Origin: Hymenobacter sp. BT188
GTDB lineage: Bacteria; Bacteroidota; Bacteroidia; Cytophagales; Hymenobacteraceae
Direction of reading: 5' to 3'
Assembly: GCF_014333585.1 (NCBI RefSeq)
Contig: NZ_JACSCW010000001.1
Coordinates: forward strand, 434,001-498,000
DNA length: 64,000 bases
Position numbers and translations under genes: made by a program. Below are positions 1-9,186 of this stretch, piece after piece (positions within the stretch are counted from its first letter, which is position 1; each line of letters starts with the position of its first letter). The notes beneath the pieces are model-generated. The model searched no databases and was not told the origin of the DNA. It saw nothing but the letters and a program-made list of their open reading frames with translations.

Positions 1-896
1 CGGTGGTCGATGGTGAGGCCACGGTTGAGGCGAGGTAGCACAACGGCCCCAATAACGGCCCCCAGCCCCATGCACGAAAGCAGCGTAGAATAGAAAGAAG
101 TGGGCAATTGGAGCCGTTGGGAAACTACGGCCGGCATCAGAGCCAGCAGGGCACTGGCCCCGAAGGTAAAGCTGACGCCCCGCACCAGAATCCGCTGCAC
201 CGGCGGCGCAAACCGGGCGTAACGGATGCCGCCCCGAATAGCAGCTACAACCCGCTCTGTGGCAAGGGTGGAGGTAGCTTGGGGCTCGCGTTTCCAGCGC
301 CACACCATATAAATAGTGGCCAGAAAGGATAGCCCGTTAATTAGAAATGCCCCCCCGGCCGAGTAGTAGCCAATTACAATACCCCCGAGTGCCGGACCGA
401 ACGCTCGGGCGAGGTTGAAGCTTACGCTGTTTAGAGCAATAGCCTGGGGCAGCTCGGCGCGGGGCACCAACTCGGGCGTTACGGTTTGCCATACTGGATT
501 ATTGAGCGCGCCCCCCAGACCCAGCATAAACGTGAGCAGCAACAGCAGCCAGGGCGTGGTCAGGCCCATGAGGGTGAGCAGGGCCAGCAGCAGCCCTACC
601 GAAGCCATCCAGGTTTGGGTAAAAAGCAGCATCCGCCGCCGATCCACCAAATCGGCCAGAGCACCGGCGGGCAAGCTGAGCAGGAATACCGGCAGGGCCG
701 AAGCCGTCTGGAGCAAGGCCACCAGCACGGGCGAAGGCGTCAGCTCCGTCATCAGGCCCACGGCACCCACGTTCTGCATCCAAGTACCGATGTTGGACAC
801 AAACGACGCTATCCAGAGCATCCGAAAAAACGGAATGCGGAGGGGAGCCAAGGGAGAGGTAGGCGTGGGCTGGGTGAGCGTAGTGGAAGCAGGCAT
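1..896 (-). CDS. MFS transporter, 3' end outside the window
   Basis: Major facilitator superfamily permease of the EntS / 'transmembrane secretion effector' type, probably a drug or siderophore exporter of the inner membrane. About 298 N-terminal residues are visible, reading leftward from ATG at 896-894. They show a short polar N-terminus, then a first helix with SFVSNIGTWMQNVG, the loop motif GALADLVDRRR (the MFS loop 2-3 signature), further hydrophobic helices, and FNLARAFGPALGG, typical of this family. The frame stays open to base 1, so the last third is missing. It is divergent from the SusC gene at 1193 and shares a 296 bp intergenic region with it. The substrate cannot be inferred from context. 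Confidence 0.85.
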   Translation of the reverse strand, partial: MPASTTLTQPTPTSPLAPLRIPFFRMLWIASFVSNIGTWMQNVGAVGLMTELTPSPVLVALLQTASALPVFLLSLPAGALADLVDRRRMLLFTQTWMASVGLLLALLTLMGLTTPWLLLLLTFMLGLGGALNNPVWQTVTPELVPRAELPQAIALNSVSFNLARAFGPALGGIVIGYYSAGGAFLINGLSFLATIYMVWRWKREPQATSTLATERVVAAIRGGIRYARFAPPVQRILVRGVSFTFGASALLALMPAVVSQRLQLPTSFYSTLLSCMGLGAVIGAVVLPRLNRGLTIDH

Positions 897-1192
897 GGGG
901 GCAAATCTGAAGCTAAGCCGGGCGCAGGCGAACCGATTAGCTTACGTACGGCCGCCGAAAACTGCCGGTCTCATTTCCGATCTAAAAAAGCCCCCTGCGG
1001 CCGAGGTGCAGCAAACACAAGAACGTCAGACTTATCCTGGAGGCGGGGGCTTCTTACTCCTCCTTGGCCTGTTAACTTAAGGTTTCGACACTAACTGTAA
1101 GGCCACTTATTATACACATTTTCATAGTCTTGGCTTAATCTCCCGGTAATCCCACGTTTCTAGTTTTGCGGCCAAATCGATCAGGCAAAACT
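897..1192. other. Divergent intergenic region with an orphan terminator-like inverted repeat
   Basis: No gene seen. Positions about 984-999 (AAAAAAGCCCCCTGCGG) and 1038-1054 (GGAGGCGGGGGCTTCTT) form an imperfect inverted repeat of the same design as the terminators elsewhere in the window. It lies between two divergent start codons, where no transcript should end. It could be a decayed terminator or a leader structure of the MFS gene. Confidence 0.4.
1161..1168 (+). promoter_or_regulatory. Bacteroidota-type -7 element of the first susC
   Basis: TAGTTTTG matches the Bacteroidota -7 consensus TAnnTTTG exactly and ends 24 bp before the ATG at 1193. A TTG lies at 1130-1132, but the 28 bp gap is longer than usual for a -33 element, so only the -7 is supported. 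It places transcription start near 1175 and argues against translation from the upstream TTG at 1166. Confidence 0.5.
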
Positions 1193-4100
1193 ATGAAACA
1201 CAATTACTTGGATTCGCTACTAAAGCTGGGTGCAGTTTTCGCGCTACTTCTCTGGCACAGCGCCGCTGCCTTGGCTCAGGGCCAGAACATTACTGGCACC
1301 GTGACCGACGATCAGGGCGGCGCGCTGCCTGGTGCCACCGTCGTGGTGAAAGGCACTACCACCGGCACCTCTACCGACGTGGGGGGCAAATACGCGCTTA
1401 CGGCCGCGCCCGACGCCACTTTGCAAGTTACGTATATTGGCTTTGTGGCCCAAGAAGTTCGTGTGGAAGGCAAGTTGGAGCTTAACGTGCGCTTGGCGCC
1501 CGACAGCCGGCAGCTGAACGAGGTAGTCGTGACGGCCCTCAACATCAAGCGCGAGCAGAAGTCTTTGGGCTATGCGACCCAAACCGTAAGCGGAGAAGCT
1601 TTGCTGGAAGCGCGGCCCAACAACTTTGCCCAGGCCTTGTCGGGCAAGGTTGCGGGGTTGAATCTGATTTCGCCGGGCTCGGGGCCGGTCAACTCCACGC
1701 GGATTTCGCTGCGGGGTGACAATTCCCTGAACCCCAACGGCAACAACGCGCTAATTGTGCTCGATGGCGTGCCCATGAACAGCGGCCTGACCAGCTCCGG
1801 CGTGGGCAGCGCCTACGGGGCCGGCTCCGGCAACGACGTGCCGGTGGACTTTGGCAACGGCATCGCCGACATCAATCCCGACGATATTGCCAGCATCACG
1901 GTGCTGAAGGGCGCCAGCGCCACGGCCCTCTACGGCAGCCGCGCCGCCAACGGCGCCCTCATCATCACCACCAAAACCGGCGCCCGCAAAACTAAGGGCA
2001 TCGGCGTAACAGTGAATACCAACTACAGCGTGAACACCGTGCTCAAGTGGCCTGACTTCCAGCACGAGTACGGCCAGGGCACGGGGCGCTCCTTCAATGC
2101 AGCTGGTGAACCCTATTATTCCTACGGCGCCTCCCCCGACGGGGCAAGCACAGGCGGCACCAGCAGCGCCTTTGGGCCCCGTTTTGCGGGGCAGGAGTAC
2201 TACCAGTATGACCCCGCGACCCAAGCCCAGTCGGCGGAGCGGCTGCCGTGGCGGCCCTACAAGGACAACGTGACGGGCTTTTTTCGCACCGGCTCCACAC
2301 TCACCAACAGCGTTTCATTGGAGGGCGGCACCGAAACGACCTCGGCGCGGGCTTCCATCACCCACTCTAAAAATGAGTGGATTATGCCCAACACGGGCTT
2401 TGAGCGCCTGACGGCCGCGCTCAGCGTGAACCACGCAGTGTCCAAGAAACTCAAGCTGGGGGGCAAAGTGAACTTCACCAACCGCACGAGCGACAACCTG
2501 CCGGCCACTGGCTACAACAACCAGTCGATATCGTACTTCATGATTTTCCAGAACCCGAACGTGCCGCTCGACGCCTACCGCACCATCTGGAAGTATGGGC
2601 AGGAGGAGCTCGATCAGGTGCACCCATTCAGCTCCTTCATCGACAACCCCTATCTCATTGCCCAGGAGATGACCAACTCGGTGAACAACCGCACCACCGT
2701 GGGCAACCTGTCGGCCACCTACGAGTTCTCGCCCAAGTTTGATCTGCTGGTGCGCTCCGGCATTGCCATGACCCAGGAGGAGCGCGAGCAGCGCCGCCCT
2801 TACAGCACGGCCAACTTCCAGCGCGGCTACTATAAGCAGCAGGATATCAGTAACTATGAGGTGAACACCGATGCCCTGCTCACCTACCATCAAACCATGG
2901 GCGAGCACTTCGACGTGCGCGCTTCCGTGGGTGCCAACCGCATGGACCGCCGCTTCCGGGGCATTGATGGGGTCGTGCGCGACCTCGTGATTCCGGGCGT
3001 CTACAAGCTCACGAATGGCGTAAGCAGCCCGATTTTGTCGGCTACTACCACCGCTCGGCGCATCAACAGCGTGTACGCGCTCACTTCCTTCTCCTTTGAT
3101 GATAAGATCTTCCTCGACCTGACCGGCCGCAACGACTGGTCGAGCACGCTACCTGCTCAGAACAATTCGTTTTTCTATCCGTCGGTCAGCACCAGCTTTA
3201 TTCTGAACGAACTGGTGCCCATGCCCACGTCGATTTCTCTAGCCAAGCTGCGCCTATCCGCTGCCCAGGTCGGCAACGACACGGAGCCGTACCGCACCCG
3301 CAAGTACTACGGCCGCAGCGACTTTGCCGGGGCCGGCTCCCTGCCCGCCACGCTCTACAACACCAACTTTAAGCCCGAAATCACGACCAGCTTCGAGGCG
3401 GGCGCGGAATACATCATGTTTCAGGGCCGCATTGGGGCCGACGTGACCGTGTACCAGAATACCACCCGCAACCAGATTCTGGAAGTGCCCCTCGACCCGA
3501 CCACGGGCTATAGCCGGGCCGTGCTCAACGCCGGTGAGGTGCGCAACCGCGGCGTGGAAGTGGTACTCAACACCCGCCCCATCGACAACAACGCCTTCAA
3601 GTGGCGCAACACCGTTACTTGGGCCCGCAACCGCAACCGCGTGCTGAGCTTAGCCGATGGCCTGGAGGATCAGCAGGTGATTGGGACGGGCGGCACGGCC
3701 ACGCTGCTGGCCACAGTGGGCGGCACCACCAGCGATATTTACGGCTTCGGTTTCGAACGCAGCCCTGATGGGCAGATTGTCTACAACAAAGATGGCCTGC
3801 CTGTGCAGCCGGCCAACATCAAGTACATCGGGCGGGCCTTCGCCGACTGGAAGGGGGGCTTTTTGAACGAGTTTAGCTACAAAAACTTTCGGTTCAGTGT
3901 GCTGGTCGATGGGCAGTACGGGGGTATTATTTACTCCCAAACCCACCACAAAATGATGGAGCAAGGCAAGCTCAAGTCCACGTTGCCGGGCCGGGAAGAA
4001 AACGGCATTGTGGGCGACGGGGTAGTGCTTAACGTCGATGGTACCTACTCGCCCAATGAGAAAAAGGTCATTCCGGCGGCCTACTACGCCGAGTTTTACC

Positions 4101-4381
4101 GCCGCGCCAATATTGAGTCCAACTCCTTCGATGCGTCCTTTTTAAAGCTGCGCGAAGTGCGGCTTGAGTACAATTTGCCTCCTGCGCTGCTAGCTCGCAC
4201 CAAGACCCTCACCGGCGCCACTATCGGCCTCTACGGCCGCGACCTAGCCATGCTCACCAACTTTCCTATGTTCGACCCCGAAACGGCGGCCCTCAATGGC
4301 GGCACTATCCTGCCCGGCGTAGAAATCGGACAGCTGCCCAGCACGCGCACCATGGGCGTGAACCTCACGCTCCAGTTTTAG
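1193..4381 (+). CDS. susC: SusC/RagA-family TonB-dependent outer-membrane transporter
   Basis: Outer-membrane beta-barrel that imports a bound nutrient with energy from TonB; its partner is the SusD-like lipoprotein at 4557. The 1062-residue product starts with a signal peptide ending near AAALAQ. A carboxypeptidase-regulatory-like beta-sandwich follows (about residues 30-105, with GALPGATVVVKGTTTGT), then a plug domain with the SusC signature ALIVLDGVPMNSG and GSRAANGALIITTK. The barrel ends in the aromatic terminus NLTLQF. ATG 1193 is chosen because it begins the signal peptide directly; an in-frame TTG at 1166 falls inside the -7 promoter element. The downstream metallophosphoesterase and GDPD suggest a phosphorylated ligand rather than a polysaccharide, which is inference. 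Confidence 0.93.
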   Translation: MKHNYLDSLLKLGAVFALLLWHSAAALAQGQNITGTVTDDQGGALPGATVVVKGTTTGTSTDVGGKYALTAAPDATLQVTYIGFVAQEVRVEGKLELNVRLAPDSRQLNEVVVTALNIKREQKSLGYATQTVSGEALLEARPNNFAQALSGKVAGLNLISPGSGPVNSTRISLRGDNSLNPNGNNALIVLDGVPMNSGLTSSGVGSAYGAGSGNDVPVDFGNGIADINPDDIASITVLKGASATALYGSRAANGALIITTKTGARKTKGIGVTVNTNYSVNTVLKWPDFQHEYGQGTGRSFNAAGEPYYSYGASPDGASTGGTSSAFGPRFAGQEYYQYDPATQAQSAERLPWRPYKDNVTGFFRTGSTLTNSVSLEGGTETTSARASITHSKNEWIMPNTGFERLTAALSVNHAVSKKLKLGGKVNFTNRTSDNLPATGYNNQSISYFMIFQNPNVPLDAYRTIWKYGQEELDQVHPFSSFIDNPYLIAQEMTNSVNNRTTVGNLSATYEFSPKFDLLVRSGIAMTQEEREQRRPYSTANFQRGYYKQQDISNYEVNTDALLTYHQTMGEHFDVRASVGANRMDRRFRGIDGVVRDLVIPGVYKLTNGVSSPILSATTTARRINSVYALTSFSFDDKIFLDLTGRNDWSSTLPAQNNSFFYPSVSTSFILNELVPMPTSISLAKLRLSAAQVGNDTEPYRTRKYYGRSDFAGAGSLPATLYNTNFKPEITTSFEAGAEYIMFQGRIGADVTVYQNTTRNQILEVPLDPTTGYSRAVLNAGEVRNRGVEVVLNTRPIDNNAFKWRNTVTWARNRNRVLSLADGLEDQQVIGTGGTATLLATVGGTTSDIYGFGFERSPDGQIVYNKDGLPVQPANIKYIGRAFADWKGGFLNEFSYKNFRFSVLVDGQYGGIIYSQTHHKMMEQGKLKSTLPGREENGIVGDGVVLNVDGTYSPNEKKVIPAAYYAEFYRRANIESNSFDASFLKLREVRLEYNLPPALLARTKTLTGATIGLYGRDLAMLTNFPMFDPETAALNGGTILPGVEIGQLPSTRTMGVNLTLQF

Positions 4382-4421
4382 CTGGAAAGTAATCACCATA
4401 AGTAAACGCATGATACAAGGC

Positions 4422-4510
4422 GGTCATGCAGAGCGCCGCGAAGCATCTCGCCAGCGGTAGTGAGGTTAATCCTCGAGCTAAACACGCAAGATGCTTCGCT
4501 CTGCATGACC
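4422..4510. repeat. REP-like palindromic element, copy 1
   Basis: Long imperfect hairpin. The left arm begins GGTCATGCAGAGC and continues GCGAAGCATCTCG; the right arm is CGCAAGATGCTTCG then CTCTGCATGACC. The loop is about 35 bp. Related copies lie at 30502-30593 and 36724-36816. It sits between susC (stop 4381) and its partner susD (start 4557), so it would be part of their shared mRNA. Confidence 0.85.
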
Positions 4511-4556
4511 GTTCTGAAAATCTCCTGCCATTATCCTTCTTGATTTTCCTTCTCCG

Positions 4557-6002
4557 ATGAAAAAATATCTATTTCTATTACTCCTGACTGTGGGCAGCAG
4601 CTTGGCCTCGTGTACCAAGGACTTTGACGAGCTGAACCTCGATCCCAACCGCATCGAGCGTATTAGTCCCGGCACGCTGCTCAACCCCATTATCTACGAG
4701 TTGGCCGCCTTCAATACCGAGCGGGCCGATGCGTTTACCTTCGATATTATGCAGGTGGCGCTGCCATTTCCCAGCGTGTCGGGGGGCGTGCACCGCTACG
4801 TGGTGAGCGAAAGCGCTGGCAACTCCACCTGGACCACTTATTACCGTTTGCTGGCCAATATCCGGGAGATGCGTCTCGCCGCCCAGACCGCCCAGGACCC
4901 CAACTACGAGGCCATCGCCCTGACCCTGAACGCCTGGATCTACGCCAACCTCACCGACTGCTTCGGCGACGTGCCCATGACCGAGGCCAGCCAGGCCGAG
5001 GAAGGCGTGCTCTATCCCAAGTTCAACACCCAGCCCGAGATCTACGCCCAACTGCTTACCGATTTGGAAACGGCTAACGGGATGTTCGACAAAACCCGCA
5101 CCATGCCCTACGGCAGCGATATTCTCTTCAACAATAACGTGGACGCCTGGCGGCGCTTCTGCAACTCGCTGCGGATGCGTTTGCTGCTGCGCATCTCTAA
5201 GCGGACAGAAACTAACGCTACCACCCAGCTGGCAGCCATGATCAACGACCCTGCCACGTACCCTGTGTTCACCCAGAACAGCGAGGCGGCGATTCTACGC
5301 ATCACTGGCGTCACGCCCACCGTGTCGCCTTGGGGTCGGGCCGTCGACTTTACTACGTTTCGGGCTGCGGGGGGCTTTTTTATCGATAATCTGAATACCC
5401 TCGCTGACCCGCGTCTGCCCCGGTTTAATACCCAGGCCCGGTCCAGCGACGGGCGCACGACCATTGGGTACAAAGGCATTCCGAGCGCCTACGCCGGCAG
5501 CGACGCCCAGTTTCAATATCAGCCTTCCAACTTCAACGTCTCGCTGGTAACGGCCACAGTGGCAGCTCCTATGCCACTGGTGATAATGACCTACGCGGAG
5601 GTGGAGTTTATCAAAGCAGAGGCCGCATTGAAAGGCTACACCACCGCTGACGCCCGCCTGCACTACGAGCGCGGCGTGAAGGCAGCGGTGGAGCAGTGGG
5701 GGGCAATTTTACCAGCGAATTACTTTCAGAACGCGGCGGCGGCCTACAACAGCACGCTGGAGCGCATTATGCTGCAAAAGTATTATGCCCTGTTTTTCAA
5801 CGACTATCAACAGTGGTTTGAGTACCGCCGCACCGGCCTGCCCATGCTGCCCCGCGGCCAGGATTTGCAGAACGGCGGCGTAATGCCTGTGCGCTTCAAG
5901 TACCCGCTGATCGTGCAGACCAACAACAGCGACAACTATCGCGCCGCCGTGCAGGCCATGGGCCCCGACGACGTGAATACCAAAGTGTGGTGGGAAAAGT
6001 AG
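4557..6002 (+). CDS. susD: SusD/RagB-like nutrient-binding outer-membrane lipoprotein
   Basis: Surface lipoprotein that would cap the SusC-like barrel at 1193 and deliver ligand. The 481-residue product has a signal peptide with lipobox LASC and lipidated Cys19, then the TKDFDELNLDPNR start common in the SusD-like_2 branch (Pfam PF12771-type). Helical TPR-like segments follow, and the C-terminal part has EVEFIKAEAALKGY and the NDYQQWFEYRRTGLP signature. This branch of SusD often accompanies transporters for non-polysaccharide ligands. It follows susC by 175 bp, which contain REP copy 1. Confidence 0.92.
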   Translation: MKKYLFLLLLTVGSSLASCTKDFDELNLDPNRIERISPGTLLNPIIYELAAFNTERADAFTFDIMQVALPFPSVSGGVHRYVVSESAGNSTWTTYYRLLANIREMRLAAQTAQDPNYEAIALTLNAWIYANLTDCFGDVPMTEASQAEEGVLYPKFNTQPEIYAQLLTDLETANGMFDKTRTMPYGSDILFNNNVDAWRRFCNSLRMRLLLRISKRTETNATTQLAAMINDPATYPVFTQNSEAAILRITGVTPTVSPWGRAVDFTTFRAAGGFFIDNLNTLADPRLPRFNTQARSSDGRTTIGYKGIPSAYAGSDAQFQYQPSNFNVSLVTATVAAPMPLVIMTYAEVEFIKAEAALKGYTTADARLHYERGVKAAVEQWGAILPANYFQNAAAAYNSTLERIMLQKYYALFFNDYQQWFEYRRTGLPMLPRGQDLQNGGVMPVRFKYPLIVQTNNSDNYRAAVQAMGPDDVNTKVWWEK

Positions 6003-6125
6003 CCCGCTGGTTTCCTGGAAAACCATTAGGGTAGCCAGAACAGCCTCAGGAGCCGAAGGTCAGTGAAGCTAAAGACAGACGCTAAGTGTCGCGTCTCTAT
6101 ACCCCAGAATCAAAAATATTACCTC

Positions 6126-7628
6126 ATGTCACAACAACGCCGCACGTTTCTGAAAGCCGTGGGCCTAGCCGGGCTGGGCGCAACCCTGGATATAAGTTTG
6201 GGCTTGGCCCGCCCGAAAACTCCTGCCCGCCTCAGTAAGGAAGTATCCGTAGCCACGCTCAGCGGCAAGGTGCACGCGGGCGGACAGGGCCTAGCAGGTG
6301 TAGCCGTCACGGATGGTGCCACCGTCACGCTCACCGACTCCAAAGGGCAGTACGAGCTGGAAAGCAGCGGCGCTACCGAATTCGTCTACATTTCGGTGCC
6401 ACGCGGCTATGAGTTTCCGCAGGAGCAGGGTGTGGCCCGCATCTACCGGCGCAAGGAACCCGTGCGCGGCCGCTTCAAGGCCGATTTCGAGCTGCGCAAA
6501 CTCAGCCAGGATGATACTCAGCACAACTTCCTCGTGTGGGCCGATCCGCAGATGATTTCTAAAGCCGATGCCGCTGAGTTCAAGGCCACTGCCGTGCCCG
6601 ACACTCAAAAGCTAATAGCCAGCTACCCAGCTGGCACACTTTTTCACGGCATCGGGTGCGGCGACTTGGTGTGGGACCATTTCGAGCTGTTTGAGGACTA
6701 CCAGCAGGGCGTGGCTGCCACGGGTATTCCGTTTTTTCAGGTCATCGGCAATCACGACATGGACCTCACGGCCCGCACTGACGAGGGCTCCGCGAATACC
6801 TTCCGCCAGCTGTTCGGGCCCACGTATTATTCCTTTAACCGGGGCGAAATCCACTACGTGGTGCTCGATGACGTATTTTTCATCGGGGCCGCCAAAAAGT
6901 ATATCGGTTACCTGACCGAGCAGCAGCTGGCTTGGCTAGAGCAGGACCTAAGCCACGTGAAGTCTGGCTCGACAGTGGTCGTGAGCCTGCATATTCCGCC
7001 TTATACTCGCCAGCACTTGCGCAACAAGGAAAAGGAGGAGTCGATGGGCGGCTCGGTGGCCAACCGCCGCGAGCTGTACCGCCTGCTCAAGCCCTTCAAA
7101 GCCCACATCATGTCGGGCCACACCCACTTCAACGAAACCCTCGTGACCGAAGAAAATGTGATAGAGCACGTGCATGGCACCATCTGCGGGGCCTGGTGGA
7201 CGGGGCCTATCTGCACCGACGGCACACCTGGCGGCTACGGCGTGTACGAGGTGCGCGGCGGCGAGCTGAAGTGGTACTATAAAGCCATCGGGCAAGAGCG
7301 CACCCACCAGTTTCGTATGTACCCCAAGGGAAGCCTGCCGGAGCGCCCCGAGGCGGTAGTAGTAAACGTCTGGAACTGGGACTCGGCCTGGAAAGTGACT
7401 TGGTTTGAAGATGGCGTAAGCCGGGGAAGTATGGAGCAGTACACCGGCCTCGATCCGTTGTCGGTGCAGCTGCATGCGGGGCCTGCGCTGCCCGCTAAGC
7501 ACAAGTGGGTAGACCCCACGCTTACCGAACACCTGTTTGTGGCCAACGTGTCGGGCCAGCCACGGGAGATTCGGGTGGAAGTCACCGACCGGTTTGGGCA
7601 AGTGTACTCGGATACGCTGTCGACCTAA
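6126..7628 (+). CDS. Tat-exported calcineurin-like metallophosphoesterase
   Basis: Predicted periplasmic phosphodi- or monoesterase with a two-metal centre. The 500-residue product begins with a twin-arginine signal (QQRRTFLKAVGLAGL), so it is probably exported folded with its metals. An N-terminal beta-sandwich (about residues 40-120, MetallophosN-like) is followed by the catalytic domain, with metal motifs in order ADPQ, GDLVWD, GNHD, SLHIPPY and GHTHFNE. A C-terminal beta domain (MetallophosC-like) starts near residue 385. The first motif is D-x-Q instead of the usual D-x-H, which is common in this family. ATG 6126 is chosen because it opens the Tat signal; an upstream GTG at 6063 adds 21 residues with no signal features. 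It is co-directional with susD and the GDPD gene. Substrate unknown. Confidence 0.9.
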   Translation: MSQQRRTFLKAVGLAGLGATLDISLGLARPKTPARLSKEVSVATLSGKVHAGGQGLAGVAVTDGATVTLTDSKGQYELESSGATEFVYISVPRGYEFPQEQGVARIYRRKEPVRGRFKADFELRKLSQDDTQHNFLVWADPQMISKADAAEFKATAVPDTQKLIASYPAGTLFHGIGCGDLVWDHFELFEDYQQGVAATGIPFFQVIGNHDMDLTARTDEGSANTFRQLFGPTYYSFNRGEIHYVVLDDVFFIGAAKKYIGYLTEQQLAWLEQDLSHVKSGSTVVVSLHIPPYTRQHLRNKEKEESMGGSVANRRELYRLLKPFKAHIMSGHTHFNETLVTEENVIEHVHGTICGAWWTGPICTDGTPGGYGVYEVRGGELKWYYKAIGQERTHQFRMYPKGSLPERPEAVVVNVWNWDSAWKVTWFEDGVSRGSMEQYTGLDPLSVQLHAGPALPAKHKWVDPTLTEHLFVANVSGQPREIRVEVTDRFGQVYSDTLST

Positions 7629-7689
7629 AGCTGCTGAGCCTCTGCCTGCTGGTGCCTAGCCGCTGACGGGGGGCTTTTTTAAATCGCGT

Positions 7690-8583
7690 ATGTTTACCTT
7701 GATGCTACGAATTATTCTTTCTCTGCTAATCGCCCTGCTGGCCACGCTCAGCGGGGCCGCGCAACGGCCGCCGCTGGATTGGCAGGGCCACCGGGGCTGC
7801 CGGGGTCTGATGCCCGAAAACACGATTCCGGCTATGCGCAAGGCCCTCGACTTGGGCGTGACCACGCTGGAAATGGACGTGGTAATTAGTCAGGATCGCC
7901 AGGTGCTGCTCTCGCACGATCCGTACCTGAACGCCGATTTTGTGCGCACGCCGGAGGGCCAGCCCATCACTAAAGCTCAGGAAAAAAACCTCCCACTGTA
8001 CGCCATGCCCTACGCCGATATCCGGCGCTACGATGTGGGCAGCCAGGGCAACGCCAAGTTTCCGCGCCAGCAGAAGCTGCGCACCTACAAGCCCCTGCTG
8101 GCCGAAGTCATCGACTCGGCTGAGGCGTATGCGAAACGCAAAGGGCGGCCCGCGCCGCGCTACAACATCGAAACGAAAATGGCCCCCACCGGCGACGGCA
8201 CCCTGCACCCGGCGCCCGCCGAGTTTGTGGCGCTGCTGCTGACCGTCATCAACGCCAAAGGCATTCAGGACCGGGTTACGATTCAGTCCTTCGACCCGCG
8301 GGCTCTGGAGGAAGTGCACCGGCTGCGCCCCGCGCTGCCAACAGCTTTGCTGGTAGATAACACCTCGGGCCTGGCGGCTAACTTGCAGCGCCTGAGCTTC
8401 CGGCCCACGCTGTATAGCCCCCATTACCGGCTGGTAACCAGCCACTTAGTGACGGCTTGCCAGCAGCAAGGAATAAAGATTGTTCCCTGGACCGTGAATT
8501 CGGCCGCCGACATTCAGCGGCTGCTCCAGCTTGGCGTGGACGGCATCATCACGGATTACCCCGATTTACGAACTGGCCAGTAA
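7690..8583 (+). CDS. Secreted glycerophosphodiester phosphodiesterase
   Basis: Cleaves glycerophosphodiesters such as deacylated phospholipid head groups to sn-glycerol-3-phosphate and an alcohol, probably in the periplasm. The 297-residue product starts with a hydrophobic signal peptide ending near SGAAQ, then the GDPD TIM barrel with all key motifs: GHRGCRG, PENT, LEMDVV (metal Glu and Asp), LSHDP and YNIETK, and the late WTVNS and GVDGIITDYP strands. The length is normal for the family. It starts 61 bp after the metallophosphoesterase, and a GGGGGGCTTTTTT tract at 7668-7680 lies between them but shows no convincing hairpin. Read with its neighbours, it suggests that the locus works on phosphoester compounds. 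Confidence 0.92.
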   Translation: MFTLMLRIILSLLIALLATLSGAAQRPPLDWQGHRGCRGLMPENTIPAMRKALDLGVTTLEMDVVISQDRQVLLSHDPYLNADFVRTPEGQPITKAQEKNLPLYAMPYADIRRYDVGSQGNAKFPRQQKLRTYKPLLAEVIDSAEAYAKRKGRPAPRYNIETKMAPTGDGTLHPAPAEFVALLLTVINAKGIQDRVTIQSFDPRALEEVHRLRPALPTALLVDNTSGLAANLQRLSFRPTLYSPHYRLVTSHLVTACQQQGIKIVPWTVNSAADIQRLLQLGVDGIITDYPDLRTGQ

Positions 8584-8633
8584 GGAGGGCATGCTTATGG
8601 ACGGCACATTTGGCCAATCACCTTTTGCCGGAC

Positions 8634-8987
8634 TCAGGCAGTGGCAGTCCAGCGGCTCGCTTCGTCGCTACGCTTGTTGGAAGGTTTAAGCACTTCAAAA
8701 ACCGTATCCAGGCGGAGAAGATGCAGGACGCGGAATAGGGTAGGGCTCACGTTATAGAGCTGGACTTTGCCGCCACCTTGGTGCAATAGCAGCAATTGGG
8801 AAGCAAGGTGCGCCACACCGTGGGTTCGCAGGCATGCAAGGTGCTCACAGTTGACGTGCAAGCGGGGCTCGCGCATTGTGGCAACGCGTACGAGGGCGCG
8901 GCCAAACTGCGCCGGGTTGCTCGGGTCAATGGTCAGCTTGACTGCGCGAGGAATCCAAGTCATGTGCTGAGAAGAGTGCGCTTGCAT
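8634..8987 (-). CDS. STAS-domain protein (anti-anti-sigma factor-like)
   Basis: Small cytoplasmic protein of 117 residues with the fold pattern of STAS domains: a central LHVNCEHLACLRTHGVAHLASQ helix-strand unit, then GGKVQLYNVSPTLFRVLHLLRLDTVFEV, which matches the family's C-terminal half. Such proteins switch anti-sigma kinases or other partners by Ser/Thr phosphorylation. Where typical members have D-[ST]-S-G, this one has R-T-H-G, so the Thr might be the target but the Asp is lost. ATG 8987 is chosen because an exact TAGATTTG promoter element lies at 9067-9060, inside the longer open frame that begins at 9062. No anti-sigma kinase is nearby. Confidence 0.65.
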   Translation of the reverse strand: MQAHSSQHMTWIPRAVKLTIDPSNPAQFGRALVRVATMREPRLHVNCEHLACLRTHGVAHLASQLLLLHQGGGKVQLYNVSPTLFRVLHLLRLDTVFEVLKPSNKRSDEASRWTATA

Positions 8988-9059
8988 GAGTGGCTGGAAT
9001 AAGGGGAGAGAATAGGTAATTGCTAGGTTCAGAATGAGATACGGAAATAGGGCTGGGAA

Positions 9060-9067
9060 CAAATCTA
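9060..9067 (-). promoter_or_regulatory. -7 promoter element of the STAS gene
   Basis: Read on the minus strand, 9067-9060 is TAGATTTG, an exact match to TAnnTTTG. It would start transcription near 9053, leaving a leader of about 65 nt before the ATG at 8987. No clear -33 TTG is seen at the expected distance. Confidence 0.45.
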
Positions 9068-9186
9068 AACAGATCCGCTCCCCCTTATTACCGTAAAAGC
9101 ACCTATTTTCAAACCCCGTATTTCTAACTGCGCACTAAGTAAGTGTGTACAGAGCGACGCTCAATCTGCTAACCAAATGCCGTTCC

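Noticed and set aside
8988..9062. 25-residue hydrophobic N-terminus for the STAS protein
   Set aside because: An exact TAGATTTG promoter element overlaps this start, and STAS proteins are cytoplasmic.
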